From the NCBI GenBank assembly GCA_028821405.1, contig JAPPGK010000034.1, positions 1 to 59,845 of the forward strand: 59,845 bases of DNA, written 5' to 3'. The position numbers and the translations under genes were made by a program. Origin of the DNA: Gammaproteobacteria bacterium. GTDB taxonomy: Bacteria > Pseudomonadota > Gammaproteobacteria > Pseudomonadales > Azotimanducaceae. The notes below the pieces were generated by a model, which ran no database searches, was not told where the DNA came from, and was given only the letters and a program-made list of their open reading frames with translations. Shown here piece by piece: positions 34,295-42,399 of the stretch (positions are counted from its first letter, which is position 1; each line of letters starts with the position of its first letter).

Positions 34295-34364
34295 GCGAAA
34301 GGGGGCGCCGTCCTCAACGCGCCCGAAGGGGGCGCCGTCCTCAACCGAAGGGGGCGCCGTCCCC
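34295..34364. repeat. Three tandem 22-bp units
   Basis: Three adjacent copies of CGAAGGGGGCGCCGTCCTCAAC, the third ending in CCCC rather than TCAAC and the first with one extra A, between the ligase and the enoyl-CoA hydratase genes. Each contains GGGGGCGCC. Likely a slippage-generated tract. Confidence 0.8.
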
Positions 34365-34384
34365 CGGATTCGTTTAACCCGGGC

Positions 34385-35350
34385 CTAGGTTTCCACGGCG
34401 TCGACCAACCCCCAGTCGAGACCCGTGCCGGCGTCGATCCGCGCACCTGTCAACGCCATGTAGGCCAACCGACGCCTCCCGATGCGGCGCAGAATGCTGG
34501 TCGTTCCACCCGCTCCCGGAATGAGCCCCATTCCGACTTCCGGGAGTTGGAAGAACGCATCCGGGCGAGCCACGACCCGTCCCGCAAATGCCGGCAACTC
34601 GATGCCGGCACCGATGCACGCGCCATGGAGTCTCGCCTCGATGCGGTCCCGCAGGCAGTCGATCAGCGCTCCGGCGTTGCGCGCCATCCGGGAAGCGTGG
34701 GCAAGCCCCGCATCCGTTGCCTCGCCGAACTCGTCGAGGTCGCCGCCGGCGCTGAAGCAGGCACCGGCGCCATCCAGAACGACCTGGCGAATGGAATCAT
34801 CGGCCAGCGCGAGTCCCAACGCTTCGCACAAGCCATCGCGAAGGTTGGCGGAGTAGGCGTTTCGCTTGTGCGGTCGATTGAGGGTGATGCGCAACCTGGC
34901 GTCCCGGCGTTCGAGCAGCACAACCGGGGTATCCGGCTCGGGCCGCAGCGGACGGGACTCCCGGCTGGCGAGCCAAGCCTGGAACTCCGAACCGTGCTGC
35001 AGGGTGGAGTACGCCAAGGACTCGGCGAATCCCGAATCCGCGCTGCCCACGCGCTCGTTGTGGCGGAGTAGGCGTACCAGGACCGCAGCGGCAACGGGAT
35101 TGCGACTGATCGAGTCGGTCACCGCTGCCACCTCCTCCGCCGTCACCACGACATCCACGACATCCGGAACGGCATCATCGAGTGGTTCGTTCCCTTCGGC
35201 GATGCCAACAACGGGGCAATTCGGTTGGGCGTGCAACGGCATCGGCTCGTCCCCGAGGCGGACCGCCACCCAGGGCGTACCCGCCGCGATCGAGAGGGAC
35301 TCGTAGCCCTCGTTTGACGCGAGGCGATCGGCGAGTTCCTCGAGGGTCAT
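34385..35350 (-). CDS. Enoyl-CoA hydratase/isomerase with N-terminal extension
   Basis: A crotonase-fold enzyme of 321 residues. The crotonase core starts near residue 135 (RRDARLRITLNRPHKRNAY), with the oxyanion-hole/catalytic segments GACFSAGGDL, ACIGAGIELPAFAG and LPEVGMGLIPGAGGT carrying both glutamates used by hydratases. The first ~130 residues form an extra domain of no recognised family. ATG 35350 is used; the frame further upstream to 35806 is a Lys/Arg/Pro-rich translation of the repeat array and not coding. It converges on the ligase. Confidence 0.85.
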   Translation of the reverse strand: MTLEELADRLASNEGYESLSIAAGTPWVAVRLGDEPMPLHAQPNCPVVGIAEGNEPLDDAVPDVVDVVVTAEEVAAVTDSISRNPVAAAVLVRLLRHNERVGSADSGFAESLAYSTLQHGSEFQAWLASRESRPLRPEPDTPVVLLERRDARLRITLNRPHKRNAYSANLRDGLCEALGLALADDSIRQVVLDGAGACFSAGGDLDEFGEATDAGLAHASRMARNAGALIDCLRDRIEARLHGACIGAGIELPAFAGRVVARPDAFFQLPEVGMGLIPGAGGTTSILRRIGRRRLAYMALTGARIDAGTGLDWGLVDAVET

Positions 35351-35982
35351 CGGTCTCACGGCCGTTTTGCGGTCCTTGGGCCTTCGGCAGATTGTACTCG
35401 CTGCGGTGGGTGTCCCCTCTTCCGCATTTCCTCTTCCGCATTTCCTCTTCCGCATTCCTCCCGCGGTGGGTGTCCCCTTTGGGCACCCTTGGGCAGGGTG
35501 GGTGTCCCCTTGAAGGTGCCTCCTTGAAGGTGCCTCGCGGTGGGTGTCCTCTTTAGTCCGAGGCGGATGTCCCCTTTGGGGTGGATCTTTTTGCCTGTCC
35601 CGTTGTTCACGTCGAGGTGGGTGTCCCCCTTGCGGCCCCTCCTGTGCGGCCCCTCCTTTGGGCTGCCGCCGAGGTCGGTGTCCCTTGGACGCCTTTTCCT
35701 TCCGTCGGGGTGGGTGTCCCTTGGACGCCTCCCTCCTTGGACGCCTCCCCTCGGACGCCTTTTCTTTGGACGCCTTTTTTGGGGGGCCTTTCCTTGGTCT
35801 CGCCACCGCCGTTGCTCCGGTTCAATCCCGGGGTCTGTGGTAGTCTCGCGGCCATCCTTGAGGCACATCCATGGAACGACACGGTTCATACGGCGTTCGG
35901 CGATGGGCTGTCGCGCTCCTCCTTGCAAGCGGGGTCAGGGCGTTCGCTGCGGACCTGGCCGTCGCGGTCGACGACCCCTGAA
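35351..35982. repeat. Degenerate repeat array GGTGGGTGTCCC with nested iterations
   Basis: The gap has no gene. From 35405 to about 35790 it contains eight units headed by GGTGGGTGTCCC or close variants (35405, 35465, 35497, 35539, variant 35562, 35616, variant 35673, 35709), spaced 23-60 bases. Each is followed by its own short expansion: CTCTTCCGCATTTC three times (35419-35455), TTGAAGGTGCCTC twice (~35510), GCGGCCCCTCCT twice (~35632), and GGACGCCT about five times (35688-35772). The remaining ~190 bases up to the amidohydrolase start hold no obvious motif and probably include its promoter. Confidence 0.85.
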
Positions 35983-37353
35983 ATGACCCGGCCGGCCGGA
36001 ACCGGCGAGCACGTGCGTGCCAATCACCGACGGGCGTTGCTGATCGTCAATGCCGAAGTCGAGGGCGTCGCCAACCTCGATGTGCGCTGCCGCGACGGGA
36101 AGGTTGTCGAGATCGACAGAGGTCTAGCCGGCGCGCCCGGCGAAGCAACACTCGACGCCCGAGGCGGCGCGTTGCTGCCGGGTCTCAACGACCACCACAT
36201 CCACCTATTCGCACTGGCCGCCGCGCGCCGGTCCGTGATGTGCGGACCACCGTCGATCACATCGCTTGCCGAACTCGGGGCGGCACTCGAAGCCGCGCCG
36301 GGCGAGGACTGGATTCGCGGCATTGGCTACCACGAGTCCGTCGCCGGGATGCTCGACCGGCAGGCGCTGGACCATCTGCGCGGGGACCGGCCGGTTCGAA
36401 TCCAACACAGGTCGGGCAAGATGTGGTTCGTCAACTCGCTGGCGATCCGAAGACTCGGCATCGATTCCGGCAACGGGCAACTGTTCAGGCTGGACGGACT
36501 GTTGCGGGAGAGGCTCGCCGAGGACGACGACCTCGTCGGGTCAGTGGAGGACACGTCGCGCTTGCTGGCCGGCTACGGCATCACCGGGATCACCGACGCC
36601 ACCTACACCAACGACCGAACCACCGAGGCGCTCTACCAGCGACTCGACCTCTGCCAGCGAGTGAACCTCATGGGCGACGAGTCGCTATCCCGCGGATCGC
36701 TGAAGATCATGCTGGACGATGCCGCGCTCCCGGACCTGGACGGCTTAGAGCGACGCATCGCGAAGGCCCACGATCGGGGGCGCCCGGTCGCATTCCACTG
36801 CGTTACCCGTACGGAGCTAGTGTTCGCCCTCGCCGCTTTGCAGAGCGCGGGCACGATACCCGGTGATCGCATCGAACACGCCTCCGTCACCGATGCGTCC
36901 GCCATGCGCTTGATGCAGGACGTGTCGGGCTCGGCCTGCCACGTCGCGGTCGTCACCCAACCGAACTTCATCGCCGAGCGTGGCGATCAGTACCTCCGGG
37001 ACGTGCCACCTGAAGACCACGACAAACTGTACCGCTGCCGTGGCTTTCTCGAAGCGGGCATCCCCCTTGGCGGCGGTACCGACGCTCCCTACGGCGACCC
37101 CGATGCATGGGCTGCCATGCGCGCGGCGGTGGAGCGGCGAACGACGGACGGCGAGGTTGTCGGTGAACACGAGGCGCTGTCGCCAGAGCAGTCATTGGCG
37201 CTGTTCCTGACCCCGCTTGACGACCCCGGCGGGACCCCGCGGCGCATCGATGTGGGGGCAATGGCCGAATTCTGCGTCTTGGCGAAACCCTGGAAGCAGG
37301 CACGCACCTCGCTGTCCTCGGAACTCATCGCCGCGTCGGTGAGCAACTGCTAG
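35983..37353 (+). CDS. Amidohydrolase-family protein (YtcJ-like)
   Basis: A metal-dependent amidohydrolase of 456 residues. Metal ligands are visible in NDHHIHLFAL (HxH), RPVAFHCVTRTEL (His), GDRIEHASV (His) and GGGTDAPYGDP (Asp). The composition and order (AREG-like dipole, Trp after GYHES) fit the YtcJ/formamidase-like group rather than imidazolonepropionase. ATG 35983. No signal peptide. It ends 1-2 bases before a possible GTG start of the SpvB-like gene, so the two could be co-transcribed. Confidence 0.88.
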   Translation: MTRPAGTGEHVRANHRRALLIVNAEVEGVANLDVRCRDGKVVEIDRGLAGAPGEATLDARGGALLPGLNDHHIHLFALAAARRSVMCGPPSITSLAELGAALEAAPGEDWIRGIGYHESVAGMLDRQALDHLRGDRPVRIQHRSGKMWFVNSLAIRRLGIDSGNGQLFRLDGLLRERLAEDDDLVGSVEDTSRLLAGYGITGITDATYTNDRTTEALYQRLDLCQRVNLMGDESLSRGSLKIMLDDAALPDLDGLERRIAKAHDRGRPVAFHCVTRTELVFALAALQSAGTIPGDRIEHASVTDASAMRLMQDVSGSACHVAVVTQPNFIAERGDQYLRDVPPEDHDKLYRCRGFLEAGIPLGGGTDAPYGDPDAWAAMRAAVERRTTDGEVVGEHEALSPEQSLALFLTPLDDPGGTPRRIDVGAMAEFCVLAKPWKQARTSLSSELIAASVSNC

Positions 37354-37402
37354 TGTGCGCTGGATAAGGACGAGGACTCTGCGCGTGCCGGCCATTGGTG
37401 AA

Positions 37403-39244
37403 ATGCAGGACAACGCCGAGGCGAACGCGACCGAGGAAGGAACGTCGGCGCCCTCCCGAATCCGCTACCCCTTAGCGACGACTCTCGCCGTCGCGGGGTC
37501 GCTCGTCGTCGGCGCGAATGGCTCTTATGCCAGCAGCGACCTGCCCGCCGTGGCCCCGGAGACGCCGATCAGCGAGACCGGCGCGAGCTACCTGCCCTAC
37601 GATGCCGGCGTCACAAAAGGCGGCGACGCCTACGTGACCATCCCCATCGACCCCGGCCCGCGTCCGCCGGGATTGAGTCCAGACCTGCAGATTCGCTATC
37701 TCGGTGGCCGAGAGCGAAACCGGCAACACCTTGAGGAACCCGGCGACAGCCTGGGCTACGGGTGGTTCGTTGGCGGCGTGTCCTATGTGGGCTGGTGCAT
37801 GAAGGGCGAACGAACGGCACAACGCCGTCTCAAGGTGGATGCCTCGGATCCGTTATGTATCGCAAACCGCCGTCTCGTTCTCGCGCGCGACAAACACCTG
37901 CGCCCAGGTGCCGAGTACCGCACGCTTGTCGAGCGGTTCGAACGGGTTGTGGTCAGGGGCGGTCCGGCGCTGTCCGATCTCTGGTTCGAACTGTTGCGAC
38001 CGGACGGGCTGATCGCCGAATACGGGCGAACGTCCGACTCGCGGCTCCTACTAGAAGCAAAGGGCACAGAGCCGGCCCACGCCAGCGATGACCGCCCAGT
38101 CCCGTTTGCATGGTCGCTGAACCGTCTGGCCGACCCCCGCGTCGAGGGAGACGAGGTGCGGTTCGAGTACTACGAAGACGAGAAGGCGGGCGTCCGCCAG
38201 CTCAAACGCGTGGTGTTCGGTCGCGGCGACGCCGTTGAAATGCGATTCAGGTACGCGACGCGAAGCGATGTCTCGACCATGCTGGTAGGGAAGTACGAAC
38301 TGACCGAGCGGCTGCGCCTGCACCGCCTGGAGATACTCGTCGGGGGGACGATGGCTCGCGAGTACCGACTGGAGAGCGAGCGCACCGCGACAGGCTGGGA
38401 ACGCCTGCGACGGATCCAGTTGTGCTTTGCGGCCCGCAACGACCGCACAACCTGCCTGACGCCGCTTGCCATCGACTGGATCGACCCGAGCGTCGAACTA
38501 CCCTACGTACGGACCCTCGTTGCCCGCATCGAAAGCCCCCATGGCACGACCAGGGCATTCAACTACGGTATGCACAACGCACGAGAGGGTGCGGACTTCA
38601 CGTTCGGCGCCGACGAGAGTCCGTTCGGTGCCTTGACACCGACGGCCGACGTGCGCGAGGGCCGCGTCACTGCCAAGGGCTACGCCAAGGCGGTGGTGAC
38701 CGACTTCGTTGAGACGACCGACGAAGGAAAAACTGACCATGTTCGCTACGGCTACCAGGGCCCGTTTTGGGAGAGCACGAACAACTGGGGCACTGTGGGA
38801 TTCGCCGCATCCGCCGCGACAGACGTGACGACCGGAGGCACGACATACACCCAGTACCGACTCGACTTTCCCCATTTCGGACAACCGAGCGCCCAAGTTG
38901 TCTACGGCGGTTACTATCGCCCGGGCGTGCAACCGCTTGCCGAATCGTTCGCGCTGCACGACGCGCAGACCGTCGTGCATGGCGATGCTCGCGTCGTCCT
39001 GCCGTATGTGAGGACCGCGACAATACCCACGATCCACGAAGGACAGCGTATTGTGTTGCAGTCAACCGTCGAACAACTGAGTTTGTCCGATACAGGGATC
39101 GAGAGCGTGACCCGCCGGTACGACGCGGCGACGGCTGCAACGCCGATTCAAAGTGAGACCTGGGGGGCGACGGAGTACCGTTTGGACAACGTGTTCGACA
39201 GCCAAGTGCAGGAAGAAGCCCCGGGCGACACCAACACGCCGTAG
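37403..39244 (+). CDS. SpvB/TcdB-like secreted protein, lacking the usual C-terminus
   Basis: A 613-residue protein related to the SpvB/TcdB-TccC shell of insecticidal toxin complexes and Rhs proteins. A signal segment (LATTLAVAGSLVVGANGSYA) is followed by TPISETGASYLPYDAGVTKGGDAY, GYGW and a series of beta-rich blocks such as GTVGFAASAATDVTTGGTTY and QYRLDFPHFGQPS. Family members normally exceed 1000-1500 residues and carry Rhs repeats and a toxin domain; this one ends after about 610, with no such part. Start ATG 37403 or GTG 37355. The stop and the converging porin are 52 bases apart, so the missing part is not downstream. Confidence 0.8.
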   Translation: MQDNAEANATEEGTSAPSRIRYPLATTLAVAGSLVVGANGSYASSDLPAVAPETPISETGASYLPYDAGVTKGGDAYVTIPIDPGPRPPGLSPDLQIRYLGGRERNRQHLEEPGDSLGYGWFVGGVSYVGWCMKGERTAQRRLKVDASDPLCIANRRLVLARDKHLRPGAEYRTLVERFERVVVRGGPALSDLWFELLRPDGLIAEYGRTSDSRLLLEAKGTEPAHASDDRPVPFAWSLNRLADPRVEGDEVRFEYYEDEKAGVRQLKRVVFGRGDAVEMRFRYATRSDVSTMLVGKYELTERLRLHRLEILVGGTMAREYRLESERTATGWERLRRIQLCFAARNDRTTCLTPLAIDWIDPSVELPYVRTLVARIESPHGTTRAFNYGMHNAREGADFTFGADESPFGALTPTADVREGRVTAKGYAKAVVTDFVETTDEGKTDHVRYGYQGPFWESTNNWGTVGFAASAATDVTTGGTTYTQYRLDFPHFGQPSAQVVYGGYYRPGVQPLAESFALHDAQTVVHGDARVVLPYVRTATIPTIHEGQRIVLQSTVEQLSLSDTGIESVTRRYDAATAATPIQSETWGATEYRLDNVFDSQVQEEAPGDTNTP

Positions 39245-39296
39245 CAGGTTGGGGTTCAGCGGTGACTGCGCGGTACCGCACCCAAACGACGTTGCG

Positions 39297-40532
39297 CTAC
39301 CACTTCCAATCCAACATCAGCCACAGCTTGGTGATGTCGCCGGCGTGTTCGTCCGCCGAGTATTGCGCCGTCTTGAACAGGAAGGACAGGTTGTCGCGGA
39401 GCGGGTAGGTGACCGCGAGGCCGATTTCCGAGCCGTAGTCCGCGCCGCCTTCGTCGGCCTGGAAGTCGTGGAAGACGCCGGTGACGGTGGCGTCGCCGAC
39501 CCTGCCCGCCACGCTGAACCACAGGTCGCGCACGCCCGCAGCGGGTGTCGCGAGAAAACGGTCCGTCCAGCCCTGGAACTTGTGCAGCGTGGCCACGGGA
39601 GTGCGGAAGCCTGCGTTGCCGTCGTCGCTGCCGAGTACCTCGTAGGCGCCGGTCAGGGTCAGTGCGCCCACGGTGGCGACGCCCTGCACCATGTAGTAGA
39701 GCGCCTCGTAGGACGCCGGGTTGTCCGCGTAGTCGCTCTGGCGCGCTATTGCGGCACTTAGGGTCAGGACTTCGAAATCGCCCTCGTAGTCGACGCCGTA
39801 GGTCGCATTGGCGTTGGGCGGGCCGTTCGCGTTCGACAGGTCGAACAGGTAGGCGAATCCCGCCATGGTGTGGCCGTCGGCAGGCGTCGCCGAGGCCCGG
39901 AACGCGTGCGAATTGCCATACCAGTCACCCGGCTGCGCGGCGTCGCCCGGCCCGAAGATGCGGTTGATGTTGTGAATGTAGCTGTAGTCGAGGTCGAGGT
40001 TGCCGACGCTGCGCTGGATGCGCAGCGCGTCGTAGGTCTGCTCGTTCTGCCGGTAGGCAACGCCGCCGAGAATGCGTTGGCCGCCGTGGTTGACGCGCTG
40101 CCGGCCCACGGTCACCGTGACGTCGCCGTTCGCGTACTTGACGAACGCCTGATTGAGATCGAAACCCTTCGGGTCCGCGACGATGGGGTACTCGGTACGT
40201 CCGTTGGTCGTGGAATTGAAGTCCTCGATGCCGAGGATCAAGGAGTAGTCGGTCTCGATGCCGAACGTGAAGTGGTCGGTCTCGGCGGAATTCCAGGTCA
40301 ACCGCGCCCGTGCCGTCGATGCAAGTGCATCCTCCTCGACACCCGCCTGCGACACGTGTTCGAGCCGGTAGCGGAATCCCAGCGACGTCTTGCCCTCCGC
40401 GACGGCCTTCGCCAGATCGACGGCCGATGCCGTCGCAGCGAAGGTGGCCGCGCCGCCCATCAGCAACGCCGTCAAGATTTGTCGCGTCCAACTGGATCCA
40501 CGCTGGCCGTCCATATCCGCGATCCGTGCCAT
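39297..40532 (-). CDS. Outer-membrane porin (alginate-export type)
   Basis: A 411-residue beta-barrel protein with signal peptide (cleavage after ATASA about residue 37), alternating beta strands such as KTSLGFRYRLEHV and GRQRVNHGGQRILGG, and a C-terminal aromatic residue (DWKW), the BAM recognition signature. Fold and motifs resemble the Alginate_exp family of narrow channels. ATG 40532 or 40514. No specific substrate can be inferred; it stands alone. Confidence 0.85.
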   Translation of the reverse strand: MARIADMDGQRGSSWTRQILTALLMGGAATFAATASAVDLAKAVAEGKTSLGFRYRLEHVSQAGVEEDALASTARARLTWNSAETDHFTFGIETDYSLILGIEDFNSTTNGRTEYPIVADPKGFDLNQAFVKYANGDVTVTVGRQRVNHGGQRILGGVAYRQNEQTYDALRIQRSVGNLDLDYSYIHNINRIFGPGDAAQPGDWYGNSHAFRASATPADGHTMAGFAYLFDLSNANGPPNANATYGVDYEGDFEVLTLSAAIARQSDYADNPASYEALYYMVQGVATVGALTLTGAYEVLGSDDGNAGFRTPVATLHKFQGWTDRFLATPAAGVRDLWFSVAGRVGDATVTGVFHDFQADEGGADYGSEIGLAVTYPLRDNLSFLFKTAQYSADEHAGDITKLWLMLDWKW

Positions 40533-40820
40533 GGTCCGACCCGTTTTTCTCCACCGGCGTAGGCCTCCATTCTAGCGCGGAGTTCACGGCGGCTCACCCA
40601 ATTCGTGGACCTCATGTGCTGTTGGCAGCCAAACGCCTGCGTCGGTAGCGACCGGCAGGAGCACAATCACAACGCAACCAACCCCGCATCGTTTGGTCGG
40701 GGTTTCCCGTTCGATTGCGACGAAAGCAAGGATTGCGTTGATTTAGCATATGAGCAAAGAGGAAAATCGGTTTGTTTTCCATTAGTTTAGCTCTGGACCG
40801 GGCCGGAAGGCCGAGCAACA
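40533..40820. promoter_or_regulatory. Divergent regulatory gap with AT-rich core
   Basis: Between the divergent porin and regulator genes. The AT-rich stretch 40730-40800 is the likely promoter area. An inverted repeat AACCCCG / CGGGGTT (about 40680-40705) lies near the middle with an 11-base loop. No gene of meaningful length is seen. Confidence 0.4.
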
Positions 40821-41423
40821 ATGACCAAGTCCCGGGACTCTTCAGCAGGGTCGGCAGCGCTCGGCGAGCGCGCGGCGACCTTGCACGCCGCGATGCTGCG
40901 GATCAACGCCACTCTCGATGTCGACACGGTGCTCGAAAAGGTGGTCGAAAGTGCACGGGAACTGGCCAACGTGCCGGTGATTTACGTCTCCGGCTACGGT
41001 CGGGACGCCACCGTGGCCGATGCGCTCGAAGCCGGTGCCGTCGACCACATCGTCAAGCCGTTCTCGCCAACGGAGCTGGTCGCACGGGTGCGGGCGGCGC
41101 TACGCCAGCGCGGGGACTCCCCGCCGTTCGTCCTCGGCACGCTGACAGTGGACTACGGCCGCCGCCGGGCGAGTGTCGAGGGCCGCGAGATCGGCCTCAC
41201 GGCCACCGAGTTCGATCTGCTGGCCGCGTTGTCGCGCGACGCCGGGCGCGTCGTCACCTACGAAACGCTACTGCGAACGGTGTGGCGCGGTCGCCCCCAC
41301 GCCTCCGCCAACCTCGTACGCATCTTCGTCCGTACGCTGCGCCGCAAACTCGGCGACGCCGCTGCGGAACCGGTATGGATCTTCAACGAGCGCGGCGTCG
41401 GCTACCGTATTCCAGCGCCCTGA
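40821..41423 (+). CDS. Shortened winged-helix response regulator with GAF-like N-terminus
   Basis: A 200-residue protein assembled from three parts. Residues ~15-48 (RAATLHAAMLRINATLDVDT ... ARELA) match the beginning of a GAF-containing sensor; residues ~49-95 (VIYVSGYGRDAT ... DHIVKPFSPTEL) are only the C-terminal half of a receiver, without its phosphoacceptor Asp but with the conserved Lys; residues ~100-200 are an intact OmpR-type winged-helix DNA-binding domain (LTATEFDLLAALSRDAG, RTLRRKLGD, ERGVGYRI). Full-length relatives place several sensor domains between the first two parts, so this is probably an in-frame internal deletion. It may bind DNA constitutively. Confidence 0.8.
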   Translation: MTKSRDSSAGSAALGERAATLHAAMLRINATLDVDTVLEKVVESARELANVPVIYVSGYGRDATVADALEAGAVDHIVKPFSPTELVARVRAALRQRGDSPPFVLGTLTVDYGRRRASVEGREIGLTATEFDLLAALSRDAGRVVTYETLLRTVWRGRPHASANLVRIFVRTLRRKLGDAAAEPVWIFNERGVGYRIPAP

Positions 41424-41472
41424 TTTCCGCACCCCGCGGCTGGCTGATTTGCCGGCGTAGCAGTCGCAACCC

Positions 41473-42399
41473 CTATCGCCGGTTCCAGGCGTCGAGATGG
41501 TCCGTCGAGAGGTTGGTCACATGGCCCGTCGGGGTCGCCATGAGGTTGACGATCACGAGCTGTCCGGAATCGGCAATGCCGCGGGAGCGGACCAGCAACC
41601 GCCACTTCCCGAGCGCCGGGCCGAGGTTGCCGAGCGGCAGATCGACGCCGTCGACGTCCGTCGCGATTCCCAGTTTCGCGTCCAGCCCCTCGCCGGTCTC
41701 GAGTTCGTACGCCGACAACTCCACAGCGGTCGACGCCGGGACAGTGCCCGACACCGTCGCATGATTCCCAAGCGAGTCCAGATTCCGCGATCCGTCCGTG
41801 CGGAAGCCCGTGACGAGGACAGTCACCTCGTCGTCGCCGTTGTTGATCAGCCGCAGCCGGCTCACTTGGTTCGTGTTGGCGGCGGGATTGAAGATAGGCA
41901 ACCGCCACTCGGCGCATAGGCCGTCTGCGGCGCAGTCCCAGGTTCCGGCGAACGCGACGGACGACGTCATGTCCGTCAGGAATCCATCGCGGGTGCGGAT
42001 ATAGGCCGTCGGTTCAACGGCGTGGTCGCCGGGCGGGAAGCACAGTCGCCAGTGCCCCATCGCGGGTTCGCTACCCGTCCCCACCAGGCCCCCCTTCTCC
42101 ACGTTCCCAGCCTCCAGATCGGCGCTGTTGAAGTGAAGCGTCTCCCGGGGGCCGAGGGAGACAGACAGGTCGTAGGCGTTGCCCGCATCGTCCCGCGCCG
42201 TGAACGCGACCTCGGCGGCCTGCGCGCGCGGGTTGACCAGGCGCACGAAGCCCTGCAGACCGTCCGGCCAGCCGGACGCCGGCACGAAGGGGAGCATCTC
42301 CGCCCCGAACTCGCATAGCTGGGCGCTGGCGGACATCGGCAGGAGCATACCGATCAATGCGGGAATGCCGTTTCCTACGACCACGCCGGGCCTACTCAC
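41473..42399 (-). CDS. Secreted protein of unknown function
   Basis: A 308-residue protein with signal peptide (GIPALIGMLLPMSASA). It contains three cysteine pairs (QLCEFG, RLCFPPG, TWDC-AADGLC) and several beta-rich repeats (GFVRLVNPRAQAAEV, RLRLINNGDDEVTVLVTG). No family recognised. GTG 42399 overlaps the stop of the 1188-residue upstream gene by 8 bases, so both proteins are made together and probably secreted as a pair. The longer frame to 42480 is shadow. Confidence 0.75.
   Translation of the reverse strand: MSRPGVVVGNGIPALIGMLLPMSASAQLCEFGAEMLPFVPASGWPDGLQGFVRLVNPRAQAAEVAFTARDDAGNAYDLSVSLGPRETLHFNSADLEAGNVEKGGLVGTGSEPAMGHWRLCFPPGDHAVEPTAYIRTRDGFLTDMTSSVAFAGTWDCAADGLCAEWRLPIFNPAANTNQVSRLRLINNGDDEVTVLVTGFRTDGSRNLDSLGNHATVSGTVPASTAVELSAYELETGEGLDAKLGIATDVDGVDLPLGNLGPALGKWRLLVRSRGIADSGQLVIVNLMATPTGHVTNLSTDHLDAWNRR

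Noticed and set aside
35351-35806. N-terminal extension of the enoyl-CoA hydratase frame
   Set aside because: It translates the repeat array into Lys/Arg/Pro/Gly repeats, and ATG 35350 is the plausible start.
37355-37402. GTG start for the SpvB-like gene
   Set aside because: Possible, but it begins 1 base after the amidohydrolase stop with no better ribosome site than ATG 37403; kept as an alternative only.
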